DNA of 64,000 nt. Source: Streptomyces sp. SID13031 (GTDB lineage: Bacteria > Actinomycetota > Actinomycetes > Propionibacteriales > Kribbellaceae). Below the pieces are notes generated by a model that made no database searches, was not told where the DNA came from, and was given only the letters and a program-made list of their open reading frames with translations. How positions within the stretch are numbered: the first letter of the stretch is position 1; each line of letters opens with the position of its first letter. The position numbers and the translations under genes are program-made. Of this stretch, positions 16,001 to 25,185 are shown one piece after another. The stretch spans positions 186,001-250,000 of the forward strand of contig NZ_JAAGLV010000007.1 of the NCBI RefSeq assembly GCF_010548305.1. Direction: 5' to 3'.

Positions 16001-17293
16001 ATGGCGGGTAGGTATACGCCAAGAACGGTCCTGGCGCACCTGATCCAGCGCCGGAACCAGACCTACTCCGAGATCGTCGCCGAGTTCGTCGAGCTGGGTG
16101 GAACCATCACCGAGCGGCATCTGCGGCGTCTCGCATCGGGCGAGCGGGCAGGGACCACGCCACAGACTCGGCGCACCCTGCAACGCATGTTCGGTAAGCC
16201 GGTCGAGGAACTCCTCGCTCCGTACGTCCCCGAGCCGGTCGCCCAGGTGGTGCCGGCGGCTGCAAGTGGACGAATCACGACAGGTAATGAGATGGAGGTA
16301 CTCGACATGGCTGCCAGCCGTGCGCGGGCTTTCGCCCTCGCGGCCCAGACCGGTCTCGGAAGCGAGGCCATGGAACAGGTGTACGACGACGTGAGACACG
16401 TCGCGAAGGCCTATCCGCAGCGGCCGCTGCCGGAGATCCTCGGCCAACTGGTCGAGACGCAGGACCTGGTCTTCGCGTTGCTGGAGAGCCGGCAGCGTCC
16501 GGAACACCTGCGGCAGCTGTACTTCCTCGGCGGCGTGACCGGTGGTCTGCTCGCCAAGGCGTCACACGACCTCGGCAACCCGCATGCCGCGCTGACCCAG
16601 GCCAGGACCGCCTTCCTGTGCGCCGACAACGCCGACCACCACGGGCTGCGCGCCTGGGTCCGCGGGCTGCAGTCGCTGGTCTCCTACTGGGCCGGTAACC
16701 CGCACGACTCGGTCCGGTACGCCCAGCTGGGCGCCGGCTACGCCGAGCAGGCCAACAGCACCACCGGCGTCTGGCTCCCGGTCAGCGAGGCCCGTGCCTG
16801 GGCCGCGCTGGGCAACGCCGACGCCGCCCGGGCCGCCCTGGTCCGCGCGGAGAACGCGTGGGGCACGGTCCAGGCCGACGAGCTCGACGAGATGGGCGGC
16901 CTGTGCACCTTCGGCCGCAACCGTCAGCTGTACTACGCGGCCGACGCCCTCGCCTGGCTTCCGGGTGAGCGTGAGACCGCCGAGCAGTACTCTCGGCAGG
17001 CAGTGGACGCCTACACCGACCAATCGCACCCCGAGTGGGCCTTCGGCGACGCCGCCGGCAGCCACGCCGCCATGGCCATCACCCGGATCGCGAACGGTGA
17101 GCTGGAAGGCGCCGCCGACGCGCTCGCCCCGGTTCTCGGTCTGCCGACCGAGCGCCGGATCAACGGTGTCGTGCACTCGGCCCGCCGGGTGCACCAAGCG
17201 CTGCGGCAGTCCGGGCACGGCGACGACGCCCGAGACCTGCAGGAAGAGATCGAGATGTTCACCCGTACGCCGATGCAGACCTTCCCGCAGTAG
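16001..17293 (+). CDS. TPR-containing transcriptional regulator (Streptomyces-type)
   Basis: A 430-aa cytoplasmic protein. Residues ~1-75 carry an HTH-like region (IVAEFVELGGTITERHLRRLASGER, with a basic TRRTLQRMFG after it). From ~120 on the protein is helical with degenerate TPR-like repeats (ASHDLGNPHAALTQARTAF; AWAALGNADAARAALVRAE; ERETAEQYSRQAVDAYTD). This architecture is common among actinobacterial regulators of development and secondary metabolism. GGGAGGA precedes the ATG. The 11-bp phased repeats just upstream are candidates for autoregulation. It is followed after 8 nt by the acetyltransferase gene. Confidence 0.8.
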   Translation: MAGRYTPRTVLAHLIQRRNQTYSEIVAEFVELGGTITERHLRRLASGERAGTTPQTRRTLQRMFGKPVEELLAPYVPEPVAQVVPAAASGRITTGNEMEVLDMAASRARAFALAAQTGLGSEAMEQVYDDVRHVAKAYPQRPLPEILGQLVETQDLVFALLESRQRPEHLRQLYFLGGVTGGLLAKASHDLGNPHAALTQARTAFLCADNADHHGLRAWVRGLQSLVSYWAGNPHDSVRYAQLGAGYAEQANSTTGVWLPVSEARAWAALGNADAARAALVRAENAWGTVQADELDEMGGLCTFGRNRQLYYAADALAWLPGERETAEQYSRQAVDAYTDQSHPEWAFGDAAGSHAAMAITRIANGELEGAADALAPVLGLPTERRINGVVHSARRVHQALRQSGHGDDARDLQEEIEMFTRTPMQTFPQ

Positions 17294-17301
17294 CAGGCGG
17301 G

Positions 17302-17838
17302 ATGGACCCCCTCACCGGCGATGGCGTCAGGTTGCGCGAGTTCCGGCTCGACGACCTGGACAACTATCTCGCCGTCGTCGGTGACGACCGGGTAACCACT
17401 TGGCTGTCCTTCGACAGCCGCGACCGTGCCGCCGCGGAGAAATCCCTCGGCGCCATGGTGGAGCGCGCGGCGCTCGCCGATCGGCCGGACTACACCCTCG
17501 CCGTCACCCGCCTGGACGACGACCGGCTGATCGGCTTCGCCCGCCTCGGACCCACCGGGATCCAGGCCGCCCACCTCGGCTACGCGATCGCCGCGGACCA
17601 CTGGGGCCGCGGCCATGCCACCGACGCGGCCCGGACGATGGTGAAGTTCGCGTTCGGAACGCTCGGCCTGCATCGGGTCAGCGCGGCCATCGGCCCGGAG
17701 AACCTGGCCTCGGTGGCGGTGGTCAAGCGCCTCGGCTTCAGCTACGAGGGCCGGATCCGTCACCACGTCTTCACCAACGGCGACTGGCGCGACTCCTTGC
17801 TCTACTCGGTGCTCGATACGGAGTTCCCGGCAGGCTGA
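17302..17838 (+). CDS. GNAT-family N-acetyltransferase (RimJ/RimL type)
   Basis: A 178-aa protein with the RimJ-like pattern: GVRLREFRLDDLDNYLAV at the N-terminus, then DDRLIGFARLG and HLGYAIAADHWGRGHATDA, whose WGRGHATDA is the acetyl-CoA pyrophosphate loop (motif A), and NLASVAVVKRLGFSYEGRIR (motif B). It should transfer an acetyl group to an amine or protein N-terminus; the substrate is unknown. It starts 8 nt after the TPR regulator stop and is probably co-transcribed with it. Confidence 0.88.
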   Translation: MDPLTGDGVRLREFRLDDLDNYLAVVGDDRVTTWLSFDSRDRAAAEKSLGAMVERAALADRPDYTLAVTRLDDDRLIGFARLGPTGIQAAHLGYAIAADHWGRGHATDAARTMVKFAFGTLGLHRVSAAIGPENLASVAVVKRLGFSYEGRIRHHVFTNGDWRDSLLYSVLDTEFPAG

Positions 17839-17926
17839 GCCTTCTCGGCCGACAGTTCACCTGGTGCACATCTTCGCGTCATCGCGGGCCTTGACAGTGC
17901 CTTGTCAGCACAAGAAAGGTTCCGTC

Positions 17927-19591
17927 ATGACCGAGCAGCAAGTCCCCGAGTGGGCCGACCCCGACGTTCCCGAAGAGGCGCTCGATCCGCAGGGGGTGTC
18001 GCGTCGTGGGCTGATCCGGGGTGCCGGGCTGCTCGGTGCGGGCTTCGCGGCCGCCGGGATCAGCGGTGTCACGGGAGCCGGCGAGGCGGCGGCGACCAGC
18101 GGTACGTCGTACGGGGATCCTGAGCTGGTCTATCTGGTGGGCGACCATCACGTGCACACCCGATACAGCCACGACGCGAAGTACGACTTCACCCAGCACG
18201 CGCAGCGCGGGGCACAGTTCGGGCTGGACTGGATGGCGTTCACCGAGCACAGCAACTTCGGGCACGCCGACAAGGGTGCGCAGGCGGAGAACGCCGAGGT
18301 GCTGAAGGCTCGTGCGGAGAACCCGCGGATGCTCATCTTCCAGGGCCTCGAGTGGTACATCCCGGCCGCCGAGCACGGCACCGTCCTGGTCGCGCCGGGG
18401 CCGAACAACGTCGCGCTGCTCCAGCAGTTCGAGCGCGAGTACGACGGCAAGCTGACCAGCCGCTCGGCCGACACCGCCGAGAACGAGCTGCACGCGCTCA
18501 AGGCGCTCCAATGGCTGGCCGCCCAGAAGAGGAGCGGGTTTGTCGACGACGTGCTCGTCCTGGCGAACCATCCGCTGCGGCTCGGCATCGATTCGCCGCA
18601 CGAGCTCCGGGGCTGGCGCGACAGCGGAGTGATGATCGGTATGGAGGGCGCGCCCGGTTCGCAGGGCGACGCGGATCCGGCCTGGGTCGCCTACCGCGGT
18701 ACGACCAACTCGCAGCGCGGCGAGTACGTGAACAACCCTGGTACCGGCAGCTTCCCGGGGTACCCGAACGACGCCTACCGCACGTATGGCGGCTTCGACT
18801 GGGCCACGGCGACCGTGGGTGGCCTGTGGGACGCCATGCTCGCCGAGGGCAAGCTGTTCTCGATCACCTCGAATAGCGACAACCACCGGACCATCTGGGA
18901 CACCTGGACGGACGGGGTGTTCCCGGCCGGGCAGAATTTCGACTCGCTCGGGTGGAAGCCGTCCCCGACCGACTCGGGGGTGCCGCAGGCGGGGAGCGAC
19001 TTCTGGCCCGGTCAGTTCAGCAGGACGCACGTGGGGGTGACGAAGTACGGCTACCTGGACGTGATGGCCGGTCTGCGGGCCGGGCGGGTCTGGGTGGATC
19101 ACGGGCAGCTGGTCGACGGCATCGATGTACGGGTGGCTCCAGCCGGCTCGTCGCATCCAGGGGTCACGCTGGGCGGCCGATTGAAGGTCCGCCGGAGTGA
19201 GCGGCTCGAGCTGCGCGTCACGGTGACAAGTGCGACCCGGCCGAACTTCCACGGCCTACTGCCTCGGCTTGCTCAGCTGGACGTCATCCGTGGCGTCGTC
19301 ACCGGTACTGCGCCCGACAAGGACAGCTGGCGTGCACCGGACACCCGAGTGGTCGAGCAGGTCGACGTGCACCGCAAGACCGGCACCTACACGCTGCGCA
19401 TCCCGCTTGGACGCGCAGAGCGGTCGCACTACGTCCGCCTGCGCGGCAGCGACGGCCGGCGGAACGGTCCCGGCTACCTGGGCCGCAAGATCGACCCGGC
19501 CGGCCCGATCCAGCACCCGAACGGCGATGGCGACCCGTGGCTCGACACCTGGCTCTACACGAACCCAGTGTTCGTGGATGTCAGCCACTGA
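17927..19591 (+). CDS. Tat-secreted PHP-domain phosphoesterase-like protein
   Basis: A 554-aa protein. A twin-arginine leader lies at residues ~24-60 (VSRRGLIRGAGLLGAGFAAA). The mature part opens with the PHP metal motif GDHHVHTRYSHDAKYDF near residue 73, followed by MAFTEHSNFGHADKG and QGLEWYIPAAEHGT, and later NSDNHRTIWDTW and a DxH pair, giving the His/Asp/Glu set of the PHP metallo-phosphoesterase fold. A C-terminal beta-rich part follows. It is an extracellular or cell-wall hydrolase acting on an unknown phosphoester. ATG 17927 with GAAAGG 10 nt upstream is the start; the open frame extends a little further 5'. Confidence 0.82.
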   Translation: MTEQQVPEWADPDVPEEALDPQGVSRRGLIRGAGLLGAGFAAAGISGVTGAGEAAATSGTSYGDPELVYLVGDHHVHTRYSHDAKYDFTQHAQRGAQFGLDWMAFTEHSNFGHADKGAQAENAEVLKARAENPRMLIFQGLEWYIPAAEHGTVLVAPGPNNVALLQQFEREYDGKLTSRSADTAENELHALKALQWLAAQKRSGFVDDVLVLANHPLRLGIDSPHELRGWRDSGVMIGMEGAPGSQGDADPAWVAYRGTTNSQRGEYVNNPGTGSFPGYPNDAYRTYGGFDWATATVGGLWDAMLAEGKLFSITSNSDNHRTIWDTWTDGVFPAGQNFDSLGWKPSPTDSGVPQAGSDFWPGQFSRTHVGVTKYGYLDVMAGLRAGRVWVDHGQLVDGIDVRVAPAGSSHPGVTLGGRLKVRRSERLELRVTVTSATRPNFHGLLPRLAQLDVIRGVVTGTAPDKDSWRAPDTRVVEQVDVHRKTGTYTLRIPLGRAERSHYVRLRGSDGRRNGPGYLGRKIDPAGPIQHPNGDGDPWLDTWLYTNPVFVDVSH

Positions 19592-19630
19592 CCATGGTGG
19601 AGGGCTTGGAGTGGTGGGCAGACTGGTGGT

Positions 19631-20533
19631 ATGTCCGCCACGCCCCAGGAGAACCTGCTCACCCCATTAAGGGACGGGCTCGCTCGGATGATCCTGACGA
19701 AGGTGGCCGGCCCAGATCCCTTGGCCGAGCGGGATCGGGTTCACAACACCGAGGGGCCTAGGTGGTTCGCGCCGGATCGGCCGATCCGGCGCGTGCACGG
19801 AGACGCCTCGATGTTCGCCGGCGGTCTCCGGGCGCTGCTGCTGCAGTCGCTGCACCCACTGGCGATGGCGGCGGTGTCGGCGCACTCGGGCTACCGCGGC
19901 GACCCCTGGGGGCGGCTGCAGCGGACGAGCTACTTCCTGGCCGTCACGACGTACGGCGCCGCTACTGACGCGGAGGAGGCCGTCGCCCGCGTGCGCGGTG
20001 TGCACGAGCGAGTGCGCGGGACCAGCCCCGATGGCGAGCGGTACAAGGCGTCTGACCCGCATCTGCTCAAGTGGGTGCACCTGGCCGAGGTGGACAGCTT
20101 CCTGGCGGCCCACCAGCAGTACGGCGCTGCACCGCTCGACTCGGGCGAGAGGGACGGGTACGTCGAGGACACGGCTCGGGTGGCTCGCGCGTTGGGGGTT
20201 GTGGACCCGCCGACCACCCAGGTGGAGCTGCGCCAGATGCTGGACGAGTACCGGCCAGAGCTACGCGGTACGACGGAAGCTCGGCAGGCGGCGCGCTTCA
20301 TCCTGGTGCACCCGCCGGTGCCACTCGCTGCGCGGCCCGCGTACGCAGTACTGACGACTGCGGCGGTTGGTCTGTTGCCTTGGTGGACGCGGTGGCCACT
20401 GCGGCTGCCGCTCCTGCCGCTGGCTGAGAGCACGGTGGTACGGGCTGCTGGTGAAGGGTTGACCCGGACGATCCGCTGGGCGCTGGCCTCGCCGACACTC
20501 AGCGCGGCGATGAGTGTCGACAAATCGCCCTGA
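19631..20533 (+). CDS. MpaB/rubber-oxygenase-like protein (DUF2236)
   Basis: A 300-aa protein with the pattern of the MpaB/Lcp-related catalytic domain: PIRRVHGDASMFAGGLRALL, LQSLHPLAMAAVSAHSGYRG, and LKWVHLAEVDSFLAAHQQYG, with conserved histidines at about residues 57, 76, 85 and 147. Such haem or iron proteins include fungal MpaB and bacterial latex oxygenases, but most bacterial members are uncharacterised. No signal peptide, so cytoplasmic or membrane-associated; a hydrophobic stretch near residue 240 could touch the membrane. It stands alone. Confidence 0.82.
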   Translation: MSATPQENLLTPLRDGLARMILTKVAGPDPLAERDRVHNTEGPRWFAPDRPIRRVHGDASMFAGGLRALLLQSLHPLAMAAVSAHSGYRGDPWGRLQRTSYFLAVTTYGAATDAEEAVARVRGVHERVRGTSPDGERYKASDPHLLKWVHLAEVDSFLAAHQQYGAAPLDSGERDGYVEDTARVARALGVVDPPTTQVELRQMLDEYRPELRGTTEARQAARFILVHPPVPLAARPAYAVLTTAAVGLLPWWTRWPLRLPLLPLAESTVVRAAGEGLTRTIRWALASPTLSAAMSVDKSP

Positions 20534-20731
20534 GGTTTACGGCTTGCGCGCGAGGCCGCAGTACAGGATCTGGCCGGCGCCTGCGCGGAGGCCGGCGGCC
20601 GGGCTTTCCTCTCGCTGCCGTCGCGCGGATTGCACGCCATCCCCTGGTGAGTGCCGAGGTCTTTGCACTGTTTTGCGATGAGAGGTGCGCCAGGAGCGAT
20701 GAATGGCGCCCGGCGCCGGTAGTTTGTTCCT

Positions 20732-21958
20732 GTGTCGTTGCGCCCGAACCGCCCGCTGCCTCTCGCTACTCCGGCGGGGGTCGAGGTGCTGACCAGGATT
20801 CTGACCCAGGGACCGATCCCGCGGGTCGAGATCGCGCGCCGCACCGGACTCTCGCAGGCTGCCGTCACCAAGGCCGTCGCGCCGCTGATCGAGGCGGGTT
20901 TCGTGACCGACCAGCCGGTCCCCGGACCGGCCGACGGTGATGGTGGCGGTGGTGGAATCCGGGCCGAGCTGGGGATCGGGCGGCCGGTCAGCCCGCTGAC
21001 GGTGATCCCGGACAGCATCTCGGTGATCGGGCTGAAGGTGACGCCGACGGATCTGATCGGCGTGACGACGGACTTCCGCGCGGGGATTCGCGCGGTCCGG
21101 CACCAGCAGGTGACCGACACATCTCCCGAGTCGGTGATCAAGCGGCTGGCCGAGCTGGCCAAGGAGCTGATCGAGACGCTCGCCGACCCCGCCGACCCCG
21201 CCGGGCCGCTGATCGGGATCGGGGTCGCTGTCTCCGGTGACGTGGACGCGCGGCACGGCGTAGTACGGGACTCGCCGTTCATGGGCTGGCGGGATATTCC
21301 GGTCGCTTCGCTGCTGTCCGACCAGGTGAAGGTTCCGGTCGTGGTGTCGAACGATGTGCGCGCGCTGACGGTGGCTGAGCACTGGTTCGGGGTCGGGGTC
21401 GATGCCGACTCGTTCGCGGTGGTGACGATCGGGTCCGGAGTCGGGTGCGGGCTCTACATCAACGGCGAGGTCGTGTCGGGTGCGCACGGGGTGTCTGGTG
21501 AGCTCGGGCATCTGCCGTTGGCGCCTGGGGATCTCGTCTGTACCTGTGGACGACGGGGGTGTGTCGAGACGGTGGCTTCGTCGGACGCGATCCTGGCGCG
21601 GGTGCGGGAGACCACTGGCCAGCAGGATCTGGATCTGTCGGGCGCGATCGACCTGGCGCACAGCGGAGACGCGCACGCGCGGGAGGCCTTCGACCGCGCA
21701 GGCGAGGTCATCGGCTCAGCGCTGGCCGCGATGGTGAACCTCGTCGGCCCAGAGCTGGTGGTGATCGCCGGCGAAGGCGTCACCGACTACGACCTCTACG
21801 ACCAGCGAATGCGCCAAGCCTTCGCCGAACACGCCTTCGGCGCAGCCGGCGACTGCCGCCTCATGCTCCGCTCCCACACCTTCGACGACTGGGCCCGAGG
21901 CGCCGCCACCACAGTCATCCGCTCCTACGTCAAAGGCGAACCACCACTTACCCGCTGA
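20732..21958 (+). CDS. ROK-family transcriptional regulator
   Basis: A 408-aa protein. N-terminal winged helix (IPRVEIARRTGLSQAAVTKA, residues ~28-50), a Gly/Asp-rich linker, then a ROK sugar-kinase-like domain with IGIGVAVSGDVD (phosphate loop), IGSGVGCGLYING and the zinc-binding ROK signature CTCGRRGCVE near residue 270. Likely a sugar-responsive repressor. GTG 20732 has no strong ribosome site, so the start is provisional. No sugar gene is adjacent; it ends facing the ParA gene across a stem-loop. Confidence 0.9.
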   Translation: MSLRPNRPLPLATPAGVEVLTRILTQGPIPRVEIARRTGLSQAAVTKAVAPLIEAGFVTDQPVPGPADGDGGGGGIRAELGIGRPVSPLTVIPDSISVIGLKVTPTDLIGVTTDFRAGIRAVRHQQVTDTSPESVIKRLAELAKELIETLADPADPAGPLIGIGVAVSGDVDARHGVVRDSPFMGWRDIPVASLLSDQVKVPVVVSNDVRALTVAEHWFGVGVDADSFAVVTIGSGVGCGLYINGEVVSGAHGVSGELGHLPLAPGDLVCTCGRRGCVETVASSDAILARVRETTGQQDLDLSGAIDLAHSGDAHAREAFDRAGEVIGSALAAMVNLVGPELVVIAGEGVTDYDLYDQRMRQAFAEHAFGAAGDCRLMLRSHTFDDWARGAATTVIRSYVKGEPPLTR

Positions 21959-21990
21959 CCTGTCGGGCTGCTGGTGAGGTGGGCGTGGGG

Positions 21991-22027
21991 AACCGCCCCT
22001 CCGGCTGTGGTGGCTGGAAGGGCGGTT
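21991..22027. terminator. Stem-loop between convergent ROK and ParA genes
   Basis: AACCGCCC (21991-21998) pairs with GGGCGGTT (22020-22027), with further pairing inside (TCC/GGA). It lies exactly between the two convergent stops and would serve both transcripts. No T-run is present. Confidence 0.55.
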
Positions 22028-22038
22028 GTGGGGGTGGA

Positions 22039-22635
22039 TCAGCTGCGGGCGGCTGCCAGGATTTTGCGCCAGACCTTGCGGTAGGACTCCAGGCCGTCTT
22101 CGGCCAGGGGTCCGGTGGGGCCGGCGGTGATGGAGACTCGCTCTGGGATGGTGCCCCAGACCGGGATGTTCTCCTCGGCGTACTGCTGCATGGCTTCCTG
22201 GTAGCTGCGCGTGTACGTCCGCGCCGAGCAGATCACCAGGCCGACTGGGATCTCCTTGGGGACCAGCTCCAGAACCGCCTTCACCCGGGGGGTTTCCACC
22301 CCGCCGACGCGAGTGGGGATGACCACCATCCGGGCCCGCTCGAGTGCCTTGTTCAGTAGCCGCTCGTGTGATGGTGGCATGTCCACCACCCCGATGCCCT
22401 CCGGTGGTACCCGGTCCAGCGCCTTCGTCAGGAGCCGCTCGGTCGGCGCCTCGGCGATCTCGATCCTGGCCAGGTGTTCGTCGTCGGAGTCGGCGATCCA
22501 GTCTGCCGCGCTCCCCTGCGGATCGGCATCGATGAGGGTGGCTGTGCGACGGTTGGAAGATGCCAGCGCGGCCAAATACACCGACGTGGTTGTCTTACCT
22601 ACCCCGCCCTTCAGTGCAGCTGTCACGATGATCAT
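22039..22635 (-). CDS. Orphan ParA-type ATPase
   Basis: A 198-aa MinD/ParA-like protein beginning MIIVTAALKGGVGKTTTSVY: the deviant Walker A (KGGVGKTT) is at residues 9-16, followed by LIDADPQGSAADW (Walker A' Asp) and GVVDMPPSHERLLNKAL (Walker B region). There is no adjacent parB, parS-like repeat or plasmid gene, so this is not an obvious partition operon; such orphans may position cellular cargo. ATG 22635 is where the family starts; an upstream in-frame extension to 22731 looks non-coding. Confidence 0.88.
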   Translation of the reverse strand: MIIVTAALKGGVGKTTTSVYLAALASSNRRTATLIDADPQGSAADWIADSDDEHLARIEIAEAPTERLLTKALDRVPPEGIGVVDMPPSHERLLNKALERARMVVIPTRVGGVETPRVKAVLELVPKEIPVGLVICSARTYTRSYQEAMQQYAEENIPVWGTIPERVSITAGPTGPLAEDGLESYRKVWRKILAAARS

Positions 22636-22865
22636 GGGACCGACGCTACCCGGTTCCCTCCAATTTCCGGCGTGTCGTCGGCGTTGCTCGCGCGCCGCGT
22701 GATAATTGCCAGCAGCCCCGAACAAGCTCAACCACCCTTCAACCTGTACGCCGTGGGCAGTCCGTGGTAGCGATCAGGCCGCCGGTGATCCCGGGAAGCC
22801 GGAGTTGCGGCGGAGGGTCGGTGTGCCGTTGCCTGAGGGCGAGAGAGCTGACGGGCGGCGATTGG

Positions 22866-24215
22866 ATGAGCGACGTGATGCATAGGTTCGGGAGACCGCT
22901 GGACGGCGAGCTGCTGCTCGACGAGTCCAGCCGCCAGGAGTTCTCGCAGGACGCGGGGCGATACCGCACGAAGGTGCCCCGAGGCGTGCTTCGGCCGGGG
23001 TCTGTCGAGGACATCCAGGAGATCGTCAGGTTCTGCGCGCAGTACGGGATCCCGGTCGCGGCTCGCGGGCTGGCCAACACCACCGATGGCCAGGGCTTGG
23101 TCGACGGCGTACTGATCGACATGCGGTCGATGAACACCATCCACGAGATCGGCGAGGACCGCGCAGTCGTCGACGCCGGGGTTGATTGGCTACAGCTGAC
23201 CAATGCGGCGCATGCGAGAGGGCTCGCCCCACCGGCATTGACCGGCTTCCTCGGGCTCAGTCTTGGAGGCACCTTGTCGTTTGGCGGAGTGCCGCCGGCG
23301 ATTCAGTCGGGTGCTCAGGTGGACAGCGTGATCGAGCTGGAGGTCGTCACCGGGACTGGCGAGCTGCGTCGCTGCTCGGAACAGCATGACCGTGAGTTGT
23401 TCGAAGCCGTCCTGGCGGGCCTCGGGCAGTACGGGATCATCACCAAGGCCACCGTCCGGCTCGGGCCGGCACCGGCGAAAGTCCGTGGGCACGAGCTCAC
23501 CTACCCCGACATAACCGACTTCTTCAAAGACTTCCGGACCCTGCTCACCAGGGCCGAGATCAGCGAGATCTACGGCGACTGGTGGCGGCCGGGTGAGCAC
23601 GGCGAGGTCCAGCACCTCAGCGCCTTCACCTTCCACTCCGCAGCCACACCGCCGGACGACCAGCACGTACTACGCGGCCTCACGCCCGCAGAGACCGTGG
23701 TCAGCCAGAGCGACTTCCTCCCGCATGTCACCCGGATCGACGTCGCCGTCGAGCAACTCCGGGAGGTCCTCGACTGGGATCACCTGGCGAAACCGTGGCT
23801 GACCCTCTGGCTCCCCGAGGCATCCGTGGAGCAGTACGTCACCGAGGTGGTCCAGAACCTCACCCCGAGGGACGTCGGCAACGGCGGCTTCGTACTGCTC
23901 TACGCCCACCGCCGCTCCCAGCTGACCCGACCGTCGCTGCGCCTACCCCAGGACGACAGCGAGTGGGTCTACCTGTTCACCCTCATGACGGCAGGACCGG
24001 CCAGCACCGAGTTCGGCGACGAGATGCTGGCCAGGAACCGCCGCCTGTACGACCGGGCCCGCGCGCTCGGCGGCACGCGGTACCCGATCGAGTCGGTCGC
24101 CTTCACCCAGGACGACTGGGCAGACCACTACGGCGACCGCTGGCCGCAACTCCAGGCGCTGAAGCAAGAGGCAGACCCGGCCGGGATTCTGACTCCCGGA
24201 CCGAAGATGTTCTGA
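22866..24215 (+). CDS. FAD-binding oxidoreductase, cytokinin-dehydrogenase-like
   Basis: A 449-aa protein with a PCMH-type FAD domain (GVLRPGSVEDIQEIVRFC, then IPVAARGLANTTDGQGLVDG and LGLSLGGTLSFGGV) and a C-terminal substrate-cap domain ending YGDRWPQLQALKQEADPAGI, the typical last helix of cytokinin dehydrogenase and berberine-bridge-type oxidases. In these families a GHS motif supplies a covalent FAD histidine; here the place reads GLANTTDGQ, so FAD is probably not held through that residue. ATG 22866 is chosen; no strong ribosome site. It ends one base before the convergent OpuAC-type gene. Confidence 0.82.
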   Translation: MSDVMHRFGRPLDGELLLDESSRQEFSQDAGRYRTKVPRGVLRPGSVEDIQEIVRFCAQYGIPVAARGLANTTDGQGLVDGVLIDMRSMNTIHEIGEDRAVVDAGVDWLQLTNAAHARGLAPPALTGFLGLSLGGTLSFGGVPPAIQSGAQVDSVIELEVVTGTGELRRCSEQHDRELFEAVLAGLGQYGIITKATVRLGPAPAKVRGHELTYPDITDFFKDFRTLLTRAEISEIYGDWWRPGEHGEVQHLSAFTFHSAATPPDDQHVLRGLTPAETVVSQSDFLPHVTRIDVAVEQLREVLDWDHLAKPWLTLWLPEASVEQYVTEVVQNLTPRDVGNGGFVLLYAHRRSQLTRPSLRLPQDDSEWVYLFTLMTAGPASTEFGDEMLARNRRLYDRARALGGTRYPIESVAFTQDDWADHYGDRWPQLQALKQEADPAGILTPGPKMF

Positions 24216-24216
24216 C

Positions 24217-25185
24217 CTACTTGCCGAGCCAGGCGTCGACCTTCGACTGGTTGTCCTTGACCCACTTCTCGGCGGCCGCGTCCGGCGTCAGCTTGTCCTC
24301 GGCGATGTACTTCGCGACCACGTTCTGGTCGTCGTTGGTCCAGTTGAACTTCTTCACCAGGTCGAACGCCGGGCTGCCCGAGTCGGCGAACTTCTTCGAG
24401 ACGATCTTGTCCAGGTCGTACGCCGGGTAGTCGCACGCGACCTTCGCCGGCGAGGCGTCGCAGCCGGCCGTGTACGCCGGCAGGTCGACCTTGACCAGCT
24501 TCAGCTCGTTGAAGAACCACTGCGGCTCGTAGAAGTACCCGATCACCGGCTTCTTGTTCTTCTCCGCGTCCCGGAACGCCTGGATCAGCGCCGTCTCCGA
24601 GCCCGCGTAGACGACCTTGTAGTCCAGCTTCAGGTTCTTCACCAGCGCCTCGTCGTTGGTGACGAAGGACGGGTCGCCGTCCAGCAACTGACCCTTGCCG
24701 CCGGACTCGGAGGTCTTGAACAGGGCGGCGTTCTTGTTCAGGTTCTTCCAGTCCTTCAGCTCCGGCTGCGCGGCCGCGAGCCACGGCGGGAGGTACCAGC
24801 CGATCACGCCCTTGTTGCCCGTCGGCCCGGCCTCGACGGCGACCTTCTGCTCGGTGATGTACTTCTTCTTCAGATCCTCGTGACCCCAGTTCTCCAGGTT
24901 CGCGTCGACCTCGCCGGTGCTGAATCCCTGCCAGGCGATCTCTTCCTTGAGGTTCTTCTTCACCACCTTGCAGCCGAGCTCCTTGGTCGCCACGTACGCG
25001 ACCACGGCCGCGTTCGCCTCGTACCCGACCCACGGGCTGACGGTCAGGTTGAAGGTGCCGCACTCCTTGCCACTGCTACCGGCGGCCGGCTTGTCGGCCT
25101 CTCCGACCTTGGCGCCCCCACAGGCGGTCAGAGCCAGGGCCAGAGCGGTCAGCACTCCAGCAGTACGGAGCTTGTTGGTCACCAC
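24217..25185 (-). CDS. Glycine betaine/proline ABC transporter substrate-binding lipoprotein
   Basis: A 322-aa lipoprotein: signal ending in the lipobox LTAC with the lipidated cysteine near residue 22, then an OpuAC/ProX-type periplasmic fold (FNLTVSPWVGYEANAAVVAY; VDANLENWGHEDLKKKYIT; GVIGWYLPPW; KKPVIGYFYEPQWFFNEL). Tryptophans in WVGY, YLPPW and QWFF could form the aromatic cage for a quaternary ammonium ligand. It is the third gene of a three-gene importer operon; its GTG start (AGAGGAGA upstream) overlaps the permease stop. Confidence 0.9.
   Translation of the reverse strand: MVTNKLRTAGVLTALALALTACGGAKVGEADKPAAGSSGKECGTFNLTVSPWVGYEANAAVVAYVATKELGCKVVKKNLKEEIAWQGFSTGEVDANLENWGHEDLKKKYITEQKVAVEAGPTGNKGVIGWYLPPWLAAAQPELKDWKNLNKNAALFKTSESGGKGQLLDGDPSFVTNDEALVKNLKLDYKVVYAGSETALIQAFRDAEKNKKPVIGYFYEPQWFFNELKLVKVDLPAYTAGCDASPAKVACDYPAYDLDKIVSKKFADSGSPAFDLVKKFNWTNDDQNVVAKYIAEDKLTPDAAAEKWVKDNQSKVDAWLGK

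Noticed and set aside
20537-20650. Minus-strand stretch ending GLRAGAGQILYCGLARKP, which looks like a protein C-terminus
   Set aside because: Only ~20-30 residues look natural, the upstream frame is antisense to the ROK gene, and no start or family could be assigned; perhaps a gene relic, too short to call.
22039-22635. Plasmid-type partition system
   Set aside because: The ParA-like gene has no parB neighbour and no iterated parS-like sites; neighbours are ordinary chromosomal genes.
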